Positions 1 to 8,202 of a DNA stretch of 64,000 nt are shown in pieces (position 1 is the first letter of the stretch; every line of letters begins with the position of its first letter). The stretch spans positions 744,001-808,000 of the forward strand of contig JACJWE010000002.1 in NCBI GenBank assembly GCA_020637365.1. The letters run 5' to 3'. Source of the DNA: Acidimicrobiia bacterium. GTDB lineage: Bacteria; Actinomycetota; Acidimicrobiia; IMCC26256; JAGNEX01. Under the pieces are notes generated by a model that was given only the letters and a program-made list of their open reading frames with translations, was not told the DNA's origin and made no database searches. The translations under genes were made by a program, and so were the position numbers.

Positions 1-2
1 AC

Positions 3-1058
3 GAAGCGATGAAGCTGTTGAACCGCGCCGACAATCCCGCTGATCGCTTAAGCGTCCTGATGAGCTCGTATTGGGCGTTGACCTCGCCGACGGGTAGCGC
101 GGTGTTGGACGACTTGGTCGGTCGCATCGCGGCTGAAGCTCATCTGGTCGACGATGATGAGCTGCTGTTGCGGTCTTCGAAATGCATGATTGCCCATGCC
201 CTGGCCCGCAGCGACGTCGAACGTGCTCGGCGTGTTCACGATGGTCAGACACAGCGTCTCAAGCGGGTCAGACACCCCGAGTTTGTGCGGCTTTCCCTGG
301 CCGTCGAGGCGAGTTTCGCTCTGCTGGACGGAGACATCGCAGCAGCTGAAGAGCGTGCGCGCGATGCACGTCGGATCCTGCGTGAACGCGGGCAGATCAT
401 TCCGGCGATCGTCGCCTATACGGTTCAGCTGCTGCCCATCCGGTGGCTATCCGGCCGTCTTTCGGATCATGTGGACTACCTGCTCGACACGGTGTCGGCC
501 GATCCCGGACGTCCGTTGTGGCTTGGTTCGCTCGCGTGGGCCGCTGCAGAACAACAACGCTTCGATGTCGCCGCTCACGCCCTGTCCCAGATCGACGCGG
601 ATGTTCTCAAGACCGATGAACAGTCGATGGACTGGTACCTGGTGGTCTGCGGGATGGCGGTCGCATCGAACCGGTTAGGCGATCGCGATGCTGCGCAGCG
701 CAGCCTCGACCTGCTCGACCCGTGCGCACATGCGCTGGCGGTCGTGGGTCAGGTGGCCATCTTCGGTGCGGTCTCACATTTCAGAGGCTTGTGCCTTGCA
801 ACTCTCGGGCGTCACGCTGAGGCACTCGACTGTTTCGACGACGCTGTCGACTTCCACGATCGGATTCGAGCGGTTCCGCACAGGGCGATGAGCCAGATTG
901 AGCTTGCGTCTGAACTGGCTCGGGCCGGGCGCTCCGCCGAGGCCGAGATCTGTCAACAAGCGGCGATCCAGGTGGCAGCGGCCCATCAGCTTGGCGGGGT
1001 GTTGTCGCGCGCGAATCAACTTGGCCTACGCGCACCCCACTCGGTGAGTGGTGGGTAG
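3..1058 (+). CDS. C-terminal part of a helical-repeat (TPR-like) protein, cut by the window edge
   Basis: The frame is open from the first complete codon (base 3), so the true start lies before the window; the ATG at 9 is probably internal. The 349 visible residues are almost entirely amphipathic helices rich in Ala, Leu and Arg, with TPR-like pairs such as GDIAAAEERARDARRIL and GRHAEALDCFDDAVDF near residues 110 and 265. This is typical of the C-terminal scaffold of large actinobacterial ATP-binding regulators (LuxR/MalT/AfsR-like or cyclase-AAA types), but no ATPase, HTH or cyclase domain is visible here. Family assignment is an inference from composition. It runs toward the minus-strand hydrolase gene, which ends 82 bases downstream. 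Confidence 0.5.
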   Translation, partial: EAMKLLNRADNPADRLSVLMSSYWALTSPTGSAVLDDLVGRIAAEAHLVDDDELLLRSSKCMIAHALARSDVERARRVHDGQTQRLKRVRHPEFVRLSLAVEASFALLDGDIAAAEERARDARRILRERGQIIPAIVAYTVQLLPIRWLSGRLSDHVDYLLDTVSADPGRPLWLGSLAWAAAEQQRFDVAAHALSQIDADVLKTDEQSMDWYLVVCGMAVASNRLGDRDAAQRSLDLLDPCAHALAVVGQVAIFGAVSHFRGLCLATLGRHAEALDCFDDAVDFHDRIRAVPHRAMSQIELASELARAGRSAEAEICQQAAIQVAAAHQLGGVLSRANQLGLRAPHSVSGG

Positions 1059-1140
1059 CTGATCTGACGCGCGTGCACCAGGTGTGACGCGGCCTCGCGA
1101 TGGACAGCGTCTGTCTGCGGTTAGCTTCGTTCGTTCGTGC

Positions 1141-2904
1141 TCATCGTCTCACCGTCGTCTGCTCGCCGCCGTCCCGGTTTTGAGGTTGTGCCTCTTGTCG
1201 GTCGCGGAGTTCGATGTAGCCGCTTTCTGGAGCTTCTGAGTAACGCTCCAGAAAGGGGAGCATCTTGTCGAACACGCGGCGTTCGGAGTCTCGACCGATG
1301 AGCGCGCCGAGGTGACCGAAGCCATCGATGCCGATCCACTCATAATCCTGGTCGGGGTGGCGTTCCCGCAGCCAGGCGATCGTGCGCAAGGGCCCGGACC
1401 GGGTGAAGATCTTGTTATCGGTACCGCGCAAAAACGCGATCGGGATGTTCAGGCGATCGGCTCGCTGCATATATGTATCCCGGCCCCGGGCATCTACGAG
1501 GTGACCTGCACGGACGATCCGCGTGATCTGTCCGACCGGTGCCACCGCCGCCGCTCCAAACATATTGGCGATCTGGCTGTGTGCCGACGCTGACAGGTTG
1601 CGGTGCAGATGCGTTGGGCCATATACCGACGTGACCCAGCGGCATGCGGGGTTATGGCATCGCTCACCTTTGATCCACGGGTAGGGACGCAGGGCAACGT
1701 CCCAGATCCGTTCAGCAATCCCCAGACCCCGCGGTGGGCCGACCGTGTTCAGTCCGACTCGTTGCATCAGCGCTGGAACGCGAAGCGTTGCTTTGAGTCG
1801 AGAAAACGCTGGCATCGTGACATGGGCGGTGACCTGGCTTGCGACGAAGGCGCGAACACCTGTTAAACCGCCGAGAAGCGACATGAACACTGTCATCGAG
1901 CCCATGCAGTGGGCGAAGATCAGCACCGAATCGGCGCCCGTCAACCGTCGCACCTGCTCGACTGCGGCAGGCCAGTCGACCAGCGCGATGTCATCCATCG
2001 TGAATGACGAACGATGCGATGCCAGTCGAAAGCTCTGCCGATAGTCGAACAGCCACACATCAAAACCTTTGTCGGTCAGGTAGGTGACCAGGTCGGTCGG
2101 CCCCACGCGCGCCGCCATGGAGTCACTCGACATGCCGTATCCCGCAGCCAGCATGATCGGCCCTTTGTCGCCGCCGTAGAAGCGGTGAAGCCCCAACCAT
2201 GACGTGTCGCTCTGTGTGGAACTCCATTCGATGTTGCCAAGGTCGTCGCCGATACGGGGAGGAGCGCCATTCGCGTACCAGTGTGAAATCGGACGATCGG
2301 GTGCTTCGTCGGGTAGTGGCAATGGTGGCGTAGCGGCGAGTCGCCGGAAATCATCGTTCGTGGATAACACCCCTCTGAATTGGCCGACTACCTGTTTGGT
2401 GAACGACCAGGTGAACCTCACCGGCGGCCTGAGTGCCAGGCCTCGCTCGGGGGCAACCTCGGTTGTGGTCCCCTCCGCCAGTTGTGCTGGTCGCCGCGAT
2501 CGACGTGGCGATCGCATAGAAGCGACCATGCCCAGCAGATGGCTGATGCCAATACGGACGTTGCCGTGCCCGACGATTGTGCGTGGGTCCCCTTCGGGGT
2601 AGATGACGAAGTCGAGCCGGGTCGTATCGCTCCAGACGTCGAACGGGCCGGTGTCGTCTCGTACGTATTTGCGACCGGAGAGGACGAACGCTGGGGAATC
2701 TGGCGTGCTGCGACACAGAAGCTCGTACTCCATGGAGACGCCCTCGTCCCGCGTCGTGGCGGGAATGGCCAGGCGCATCGTGCCGGCCGCATCGAGGATG
2801 ACAGGCGGGTTGGCGATCTCAACGGTTCCGATCGCCGGGAGGGGAGTAGCACCGTCCCGTTCGAATCGGGCGACGTCGCCGGGCGATCGAAACGAACCCG
2901 GCAA
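1141..2904 (-). CDS. alpha/beta hydrolase half of a GMC oxidoreductase-hydrolase fusion
   Basis: This frame carries a conserved linker domain (SGRKYVRDDTG, DVWSDTTRLDF, around residues 75-100) and then an alpha/beta hydrolase domain (about 235-570). The nucleophile elbow reads AHCMGS, so the nucleophile would be Cys rather than Ser; DGFGHLGALIG near the C terminus supplies the catalytic His. I recall the same linker and elbow in actinobacterial proteins of about 1100 residues that fuse a GMC oxidoreductase to an alpha/beta hydrolase, probably acting on sterol- or lipid-like substrates. The nominal TTG start at 2904 is not a real gene start: the upstream frame, shifted by one base, is the GMC part, and the two probably form one gene. 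Substrate unknown. Confidence 0.6.
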   Translation of the reverse strand: MPGSFRSPGDVARFERDGATPLPAIGTVEIANPPVILDAAGTMRLAIPATTRDEGVSMEYELLCRSTPDSPAFVLSGRKYVRDDTGPFDVWSDTTRLDFVIYPEGDPRTIVGHGNVRIGISHLLGMVASMRSPRRSRRPAQLAEGTTTEVAPERGLALRPPVRFTWSFTKQVVGQFRGVLSTNDDFRRLAATPPLPLPDEAPDRPISHWYANGAPPRIGDDLGNIEWSSTQSDTSWLGLHRFYGGDKGPIMLAAGYGMSSDSMAARVGPTDLVTYLTDKGFDVWLFDYRQSFRLASHRSSFTMDDIALVDWPAAVEQVRRLTGADSVLIFAHCMGSMTVFMSLLGGLTGVRAFVASQVTAHVTMPAFSRLKATLRVPALMQRVGLNTVGPPRGLGIAERIWDVALRPYPWIKGERCHNPACRWVTSVYGPTHLHRNLSASAHSQIANMFGAAAVAPVGQITRIVRAGHLVDARGRDTYMQRADRLNIPIAFLRGTDNKIFTRSGPLRTIAWLRERHPDQDYEWIGIDGFGHLGALIGRDSERRVFDKMLPFLERYSEAPESGYIELRDRQEAQPQNRDGGEQTTVRR

Positions 2905-3715
2905 TCTTGCGTCGTGAGCCTGGCTCGGTTACGTCAACGGTCACGACCCAACGGTTCTCTGCAGGGTTACGGCGAAGGGATATGACCTCGTGACGCTCTC
3001 GAATCGTTGCGCCGTTTGCTTGAGCGAGTGCCAGATAATTGCGGTCGACGGTGTTCTTGGCCCCCACGTTGCAGCCGGCGACGCAGTTGCCGCAGCCCGT
3101 GCACGACGTTTGAAAGACGTCGGCGCCATTGGGTCCATCGCTCATCGTGACCGCCAATGTCGCGATGGTGGCGTCGTATCCGCCTTCGATGAGCGCTCGG
3201 GTTTTGGGGGATCCTTCCCAGCGCGTCGCTCGTGTCGCCCCCAACATGTGAAGCGCCCGCTGTTCAGCGGCTTGAAATGACGCATCGGGCTTGCCGTCAT
3301 CGCCTAGCAACGCGGTTGGCCAGCGTGGATTGGACCACACGTCGGGCTCGGGTTGGAGCAGCACATTGGCGTTGATCAGGGAGGTCCCCCCGATGCCAGA
3401 GCCGGTGAGGACGGCTATCGAGTCGCCGATGTCCAACTGAAACAGGCTGTCGCTGCGGCCGACCAGACGGCGCCCGCGCCACCGAACGTGAAACGTCCGT
3501 GCCGCGCCGGGTAGGCGGCGTGGAAAGTCGCCTGGTCTCCACCTTCGCCCTCGTTCGAGCACGGTGACGTTGTGTCCCGCGCAGGCAAGGCGGGCCGCAG
3601 CTACCGACGCGCCGTATCCAGAACCGACGATCAGCACGTCGCAATGGGTGGCGCGGCAATGGGTGGCGCGGCAACGGGTGGCGCGCGTCGCGACGCCGCT
3701 CTCTGAATCGCTCAT
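2819..3715 (-). CDS. GMC-type FAD oxidoreductase, N-terminal half only
   Basis: The N terminus has the FAD Rossmann motif (DVLIVGSGYGASVAAARLA, then VLERGRRW) and the GMC signature region (GSGIGGTSLINANV). A Cys-rich stretch CTGCGNCVAGCNVGAKNT follows, as in cholesterol-oxidase-like GMC proteins. The start is taken at the ATG at 3715; an ATG at 3745 adds ten residues. The protein leaves homology at about residue 275 (GSRRKIAGF), where a GMC enzyme should continue for some 250 residues including the catalytic His region. The sequence instead passes, with a one-base shift near 2880-2905, into the linker of the fused hydrolase. As written the oxidoreductase cannot be functional. A genuine deletion or an assembly collapse would both explain it. 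Confidence 0.6.
   Translation of the reverse strand: MSDSESGVATRATRCRATHCRATHCDVLIVGSGYGASVAAARLACAGHNVTVLERGRRWRPGDFPRRLPGAARTFHVRWRGRRLVGRSDSLFQLDIGDSIAVLTGSGIGGTSLINANVLLQPEPDVWSNPRWPTALLGDDGKPDASFQAAEQRALHMLGATRATRWEGSPKTRALIEGGYDATIATLAVTMSDGPNGADVFQTSCTGCGNCVAGCNVGAKNTVDRNYLALAQANGATIRERHEVISLRRNPAENRWVVTVDVTEPGSRRKIAGFVSIARRRRPIRTGRCYSPPGDRNR
3641..3685. repeat. three tandem 15-bp repeats in the GMC gene
   Basis: Three head-to-tail copies of GCAATGGGTGGCGCG (the third has one C for T). On the coding strand they give a repeated five-residue unit, RATHC/RATRC, just before the FAD-binding motif. The period is in frame, so copy-number change would only lengthen the N-terminal extension. 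Confidence 0.85.
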
Positions 3716-4027
3716 TGTGGGTGGGGTTTGGGGGACCGTCTGCATCGCCGTTCGACATCACCGCGTCCATGTCGCCGGGTGATGTCACCGTTGTGGGGTC
3801 GGCTGCCGTCCATCAATCGTCGGAGACGAGTGGGGGAGCGGTTGCGCGAAATTCAACAAAACCTTGTCGTTCCCACCGTACAGGTTCGTTTAGGGGAACC
3901 GAAGTCGCTGCTCGTAGTGCTTCAAGCAGGGTTCAAGCAATCGTCAAGCCCATTCCTATTAGATCTCTCCAGCGACGTCACCTATGCCCGCTGTAGCGCT
4001 GACGTCCATTCCCCGACACATGAAAGC

Positions 4028-4063
4028 GGAACCGGGCGGGACCCCACCACACCGCCCGGTTCC
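4028..4063. terminator. 12-bp perfect hairpin in an intergenic region
   Basis: GGAACCGGGCGG (4028-4039) is perfectly complementary to CCGCCCGGTTCC (4052-4063), with a 12-base loop. No U tract follows. Its place upstream of a gene rather than behind one makes an attenuator, or the end of an unseen small RNA, as likely as an ordinary terminator. Confidence 0.45.
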
Positions 4064-4144
4064 ATCCCCGATACCCCAACAGCATCCCCGCATTCAATCC
4101 CCGTTTCCCCGTCATACATCCCCTGCAAGCAACCCCAAGTGAAC

Positions 4145-4184
4145 GACCGGCGAGTGAGCGTCCCCCATGGCGCATTCGCCGGTC
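4145..4184. other. second intergenic hairpin, 12 bp with one G-U pair
   Basis: GACCGGCGAGTG (4145-4156) pairs with CATTCGCCGGTC (4173-4184) around a 16-base loop, about 110 bases upstream of the hydrolase start at 4296. Role unknown; a leader structure for the downstream gene is possible. Confidence 0.35.
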
Positions 4185-4295
4185 TGTTTGCGTTTTCGGC
4201 TCTGCGCTACCCCTCGGTGCAGGTCGCCACTCACGAAGCCAACACCGTCGGTGGTCGTTAGACTGCCGATCCGTGAGTTTGATGTGGGAGGACTC

Positions 4296-5258
4296 ATGAC
4301 CAGCTTTGTGCGTTGTACCTACGCTGCGGTGCGCGTCCCGGCGGTTGCACCGCCCTATGACGCTGCTCATCTGCGTATCTGGTACCCGGCCGACGACGAC
4401 TGCTCGATGGCGGAACGGGATGCTGGAGCGTTCCCCATCAAGGTGACGGGTGAGGCTCTACCGGTGGTGATCTTCCTCCCAGCCAATAATGTCCCCGTCG
4501 CTTCGTACAGTTGGGTGTTGACCTCGCTTGCTCGTGAGGCTGTCGTCGTCAGCCCCACGTGGGTGAGCGAAGTGTCGGGCGGTTCGATCGGCACCTCTGG
4601 AGGATTGGACCGTTCGGTGCTGGCGCCGAGCCTGTTCGGTCAAAGTCCGGCCTGTCCGGTCCTGACGCCGGTTCTCGACGCACTCAGCAACCTCGAAGGC
4701 CCCGTTCCTGCCGATGCGCTCGATTTGAGCCACGTTGTCGTTGGGGGGCATGCGGCCGGTGGAACCGCGGCGTTGCTCGGCGCCGATCCGGCCCAGGTGC
4801 CAGGGTTGAAAGGCGTTTTTAGCTATGCGGCACACACCCAGGCAGAAGCCACGCTGGGCTGGCCTCCCGACACCTTCCTGCCCATAGCGTTCCAAGGGCC
4901 GTTGCTGATGATGATGGGGAGCCGGGACGGGGTCATCACGGGCACGTCGCATCGGGCAGCTCCTGCAGGAAGGACCCATGACCCGGTGCGACGAACGTTC
5001 CGCCATGGAGTGGGCCTTGGGCGACCAGCCAGCTATTTGGCGACGTTCGTCGGAGCGAACCACATGCTCCCCGTCAGCCCACAGGACCCCACGACCGGAC
5101 GCGGCTTTCTCGATCTCGACGAAGAGGGTGAGCCGGATTTGCTGAGGGCCGATTTGGTGGGGTTGGTCGGTGACTTCATCGGAATCGCTCTGCGGGCAGC
5201 ACCCGCGGCATATCCCCTCCCACCCCGATCGACGGTTCGGATCGAACCTGGTGAGTAG
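4296..5258 (+). CDS. alpha/beta hydrolase-fold protein with Ala in place of the nucleophile Ser
   Basis: A 320-residue protein resembling dienelactone-hydrolase/chlorophyllase-like folds: an oxyanion-region strand (PVVIFLPANN, near residue 55), the nucleophile elbow at about residue 150, a late strand with an acid (LLMMMGSRDGVITG, near 210) and a His-bearing loop (FVGANHMLPVS, near 255). The elbow reads GGHAAGG where active members have GHSxGG, so the nucleophile is missing (codons CAT GCG GCC GGT). The ATG at 4296 is chosen because GGGAGGA (4286-4292) precedes it; an in-frame start at 4167 has no such site and adds low-complexity residues. It may be a non-catalytic binding protein, or the Ser codon may have been changed by mutation or consensus error. 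Confidence 0.6.
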   Translation: MTSFVRCTYAAVRVPAVAPPYDAAHLRIWYPADDDCSMAERDAGAFPIKVTGEALPVVIFLPANNVPVASYSWVLTSLAREAVVVSPTWVSEVSGGSIGTSGGLDRSVLAPSLFGQSPACPVLTPVLDALSNLEGPVPADALDLSHVVVGGHAAGGTAALLGADPAQVPGLKGVFSYAAHTQAEATLGWPPDTFLPIAFQGPLLMMMGSRDGVITGTSHRAAPAGRTHDPVRRTFRHGVGLGRPASYLATFVGANHMLPVSPQDPTTGRGFLDLDEEGEPDLLRADLVGLVGDFIGIALRAAPAAYPLPPRSTVRIEPGE

Positions 5259-5461
5259 TCGTTCTTCCCGGCGGACTACCCCGGTCCACACCTATGTCGT
5301 GCTTCGCCGCCCTGATCAGGGTTTTCAAGATCGGATCAGCTTTTGTCGAGTGCGCGAATTATGTGGACGCCTATGCCGATAGGGGGTGGGGGGAATTCTG
5401 TTCCTCGGCAATACCCTGACCGTGATGAGATGTCGCACTAATCGGGGTGTGTGCGGTTTTG

Positions 5462-6460
5462 CTAGGAGCTGCAGGACAGCATCGAGCAGCCGACTTTGGT
5501 GCGGGCCCAGTCAGGACGTTTTTCCGCCCATTTCTCGGCGCCGATCTGTGGGGTATAGGGCTGAGACAGGACCGTCTGAAGTTCGTTCACGACCGACGCG
5601 TCACCGTTCTCGGCAGCGTCGATTGCGAGTTGCGCCATGTAGTTGCGCAACACGTAGAGCGGATTGACCGCTTCCATGTCCGACCGTCTCGCATCGTCGG
5701 ACCGACCATCCCGGGCGAGCCGCTGCCGGTAGAGGTCGATCCACGCCGACCACTGGCCGATGTTGGCCTCGAAATCGGCGACGTCATATGACGCGTGTCT
5801 GAAGCCATCACCGACCGCACCGTGCAACAAGTCGCTCGTCGATGACGACCGATCTGGCGACCCTGCCGCTCCGCTTGTTCCGGCTCCACGGTCCGTCGTC
5901 GGCCGATCGCTAGCGTCTGAGTGTGTCCAGGGCGCCGCGCCAGGGTCGGCGCTGGGTACGGCGCCCAAGGCACGGTAGAACAGGGTCATGTCGATCTCTG
6001 ACTGTGCAAAGAGTTGCTCGAGGCCCGAAATGAGCTCGGTGTCGGCACGGGGATCGATGGAGGTAATCCCCAGTTTGGCGGCCATCGATGCACGCCAGAG
6101 TGCCGCCGCTTCGACCATAAAGCCGTCGATGATCTCCTGAAGCGGCTCCGGCGAATCCACCAGTGGGATCAAGGCGCTCGCCAAACAGGCCAGGTTCCAT
6201 TGCGCGACCTGGGGTTGCGTCCCAAAGCGGTAACGCTTACGACCAGCGTCGGTCGTGTTGGGAGTCCAGTCAGGGTCGACGTTGTCGATCCATCCGTAGG
6301 GTCCGTAGTCGATCGTCAGACCGAGGATCGACATGTTGTCGGTGTTCATGACGCCATGGACAAAGCCCACACGCATCCAATGATCGATCATCACCGCTGT
6401 GCGATGCGCGACCTCCTTGAACCATTCGAGGTAGAGATCGGGGCCCCTCGCGCCGCTTGC
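5462..6460 (-). CDS. selO: SelO pseudokinase-type AMP transferase, C-terminal part after an in-frame TAA
   Basis: In the same frame as the N-terminal part (6461-7177) and directly after a TAA codon, the reading continues GPDLYLEWFKEVAHRTAV and then the SelO core GFVHGVMNTDNMSILGLT and IDYGPYGWID, which holds the metal-binding Asp of the DFG-like motif. The C terminus ends SCSS, the usual bacterial SelO tail with Cys where some eukaryotes have selenocysteine. If translated separately, the first Met would be at 6394. SelO transfers AMP from ATP to Ser/Thr/Tyr of proteins in redox stress (family knowledge). A Ser/Thr/Gly/Asp-rich insertion of about 40 residues (near residue 155) is less usual. 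Confidence 0.8.
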   Translation of the reverse strand, partial: ASGARGPDLYLEWFKEVAHRTAVMIDHWMRVGFVHGVMNTDNMSILGLTIDYGPYGWIDNVDPDWTPNTTDAGRKRYRFGTQPQVAQWNLACLASALIPLVDSPEPLQEIIDGFMVEAAALWRASMAAKLGITSIDPRADTELISGLEQLFAQSEIDMTLFYRALGAVPSADPGAAPWTHSDASDRPTTDRGAGTSGAAGSPDRSSSTSDLLHGAVGDGFRHASYDVADFEANIGQWSAWIDLYRQRLARDGRSDDARRSDMEAVNPLYVLRNYMAQLAIDAAENGDASVVNELQTVLSQPYTPQIGAEKWAEKRPDWARTKVGCSMLSCSS

Positions 6461-7177
6461 TTAACACTCGGGAAACAGCGTCTTGATGGTGAAATCCGTG
6501 ATCTGGCGGAGCAGTTCGATATCGCCTCTGCTGGCGGGGAGCTCAAAGTTGCCGAATCGAATGAACGATGGGGCGACGCGGCACACAACCGCTCCTGGTT
6601 CGGGCGCGGGATGACCGTCATAGAGCATGTCCCGAACGACATCGTCACCGGTGGTGACCAGGCTGAGTGCACGGGTCGTCGGTACGCCAAGATGAAACAT
6701 GGCTTCGCTGCACAAGAACTCTCGGATCGAGGACCGCAAGACCGCTCGTCCATCGGCCCCCCGCGAGTAGGGCGTTGGTCCAGCACCCTTCAGTTGAAGT
6801 TCCCACCGGTTGGAGTCGGCGCCGAGCACTGCTCCGAGGTTGATCGCACGACCATCGCCAAGCTGACCCGCCCAATTGCCGAACTGATGTCCGCCGTAGG
6901 CCATGGCGTAGGGCGTCATCGATCCCAATGTGCGATTGCCCGAAAAGATCTCGGCGAACTCCGGGGTGTTGGCCGAGTCGTGGTCGATGCCGAGGGTTTC
7001 GAGCATTGGTTGGGAGACGGCTAGGACCTGTGGTGAGCGCGTGGGAGTCGGGTCGACGAAGGAATACGCGGCTCCTGAGACCTGGCGTCGTCGTGGCCCG
7101 TGTTCTGGGTCCCCGGGCAGCTCGTCGGTAAAGCGGCTGGTGATGTCGAGAACTGAAAGCATGCCCGGGTCAGTCAT
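6461..7177 (-). CDS. selO: SelO pseudokinase-type AMP transferase, N-terminal part
   Basis: Typical SelO N terminus: GSMTPYAMAYGGHQFGNWA, LGDGRAINLG, WELQLKGAGPTPYSR (nucleotide-binding Lys), then RSSIREFLCSEAMFHLGVPTTRAL. It stops at TAA (6461-6463) after TLFPEC, in the middle of the domain, and the rest of the protein follows in the same frame. So this is a nonsense codon, not a frameshift. Start at ATG 7177; a second ATG at 7162 is also possible. Together the parts would make about 571 residues, somewhat longer than the ~480 common for bacterial SelO. Confidence 0.8.
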   Translation of the reverse strand: MTDPGMLSVLDITSRFTDELPGDPEHGPRRRQVSGAAYSFVDPTPTRSPQVLAVSQPMLETLGIDHDSANTPEFAEIFSGNRTLGSMTPYAMAYGGHQFGNWAGQLGDGRAINLGAVLGADSNRWELQLKGAGPTPYSRGADGRAVLRSSIREFLCSEAMFHLGVPTTRALSLVTTGDDVVRDMLYDGHPAPEPGAVVCRVAPSFIRFGNFELPASRGDIELLRQITDFTIKTLFPEC

Positions 7178-7249
7178 TTGAGTCCGAACACGGCTCGACG
7201 GCGACCCATTCCGTCCGCGGCCCCAGGCGGTGTCGCTGCGCTCCGCAGG

Positions 7250-8065
7250 TCAGTGTTCATGAGCAGAGCTCGGATCTGCACGCCGCGGGTACTTGTGGAT
7301 CCAGTGAGCGATCCGTTGGTTGAGTTTGACCGGGAGTCGCCGGGTGAGTCCGCTCGCGAATTTGAGGTCCCATCCGACGAGGAGATGCACTGGCGACTTC
7401 GTAGGAGCCACGACAGAAACCACGACATCGGCCACCCGTTCGGGACGTACCTTGACGCCGAGGCGGGTGGCCGCGGGCGAGTCGGCGACCTGTTGGCCCA
7501 TGGGCGTGTCGACGAAGCTCACCCAGACGTCGTACACGCTGATGTCGTACCGCTTCCATTCGACGGCGAGCGCTTCGGACAGCGCGGCGACCGCATGTTT
7601 GGTGGCGGCGTAGGTGGCAAACGACGGCACGCCGGTCATCGCGGATGCCGACGCCATGATGACAACGGTAGATCCCGCGGTGTCGACGAGGAGCGGGAAC
7701 GCCGCATCGAGGCATCTGAGTACGCCACCAATGTTGACGTCAACCATGGCGAGATTCGCGTCCAGACCGATGTCTTCCCAATGACCGGAGCGGGCGATTC
7801 CAGCGCTGAGGAAGAGGAAATCGAGGCGCCCCTCGGTCGCTGCGATGTCGTCGAATGCGCGTCGCACCTGGTCGGTGTCGGTGACGTCAGCGACGAGGCA
7901 ACGATGGCCGCCCCCCGCCAGCGACGGCAGGAGATCCGCGAGTGCGGTCTGATCGCGATCGATCGCGATCGTGTGAAAGCCCATTCGAGCCAATCGGTGA
8001 ATAGTGGCCAGCCCGATACCCGAAGCCGCACCGGTCACAACAGCAACGTTGCCCTCAGTCGTCAT
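7250..8065 (-). CDS. short-chain dehydrogenase/reductase (SDR)
   Basis: Classical SDR of about 271 residues, probably an NAD(P)(H)-dependent oxidoreductase of unknown substrate. Visible motifs: the cofactor glycine motif TGAASGIG near residue 12, DVTD near 62, SAGI in place of NNAG near 88, catalytic Ser in MASASAMTG near 140 and YAATK (Tyr and Lys) near 155. The start is set at the ATG at 8065 (MTTEGNVAVVTGAAS), which puts the Rossmann fold at the usual place; an upstream ATG at 8134 adds 23 residues without features. It is divergent from giant gene A, with a 137-base shared upstream region. The C-terminal basic, hydrophobic tail may associate with a membrane. Confidence 0.8.
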   Translation of the reverse strand: MTTEGNVAVVTGAASGIGLATIHRLARMGFHTIAIDRDQTALADLLPSLAGGGHRCLVADVTDTDQVRRAFDDIAATEGRLDFLFLSAGIARSGHWEDIGLDANLAMVDVNIGGVLRCLDAAFPLLVDTAGSTVVIMASASAMTGVPSFATYAATKHAVAALSEALAVEWKRYDISVYDVWVSFVDTPMGQQVADSPAATRLGVKVRPERVADVVVSVVAPTKSPVHLLVGWDLKFASGLTRRLPVKLNQRIAHWIHKYPRRADPSSAHEH

Positions 8066-8202
8066 ATGTGAACCGTACCGCCTGAGACGCGTGGCGGATA
8101 GGCCGTACGCCATACCGAGATCGACTCGGGGCAACGATTGCTTAAGGCGTCAGCAATATCGACCGATTGACCTCGAAAGCCCCCGCCACAGAGGAATGGG
8201 TC

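Larger units (their letters stand above)
3746..4295. other. 550-bp divergent intergenic region with two strong hairpins
   Basis: The region lies between the minus-strand GMC gene and the plus-strand hydrolase gene, so it should hold both promoters. I find no credible coding sequence: the open frames have no family features and poor codon use. It contains two long inverted repeats (listed separately) and otherwise nothing I can name. Confidence 0.5.

Noticed and set aside
3728..4261. Plus-strand open frame of 177 residues between the GMC and hydrolase genes
   Set aside because: It contains two strong hairpins, has no recognisable motif or good start site, and shows no coding-like codon pattern.
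6461..6463. Selenocysteine readthrough in selO
   Set aside because: The codon is TAA, not TGA, it is inside the kinase-like domain, and the usual Sec position at the C terminus is Cys (SCSS).
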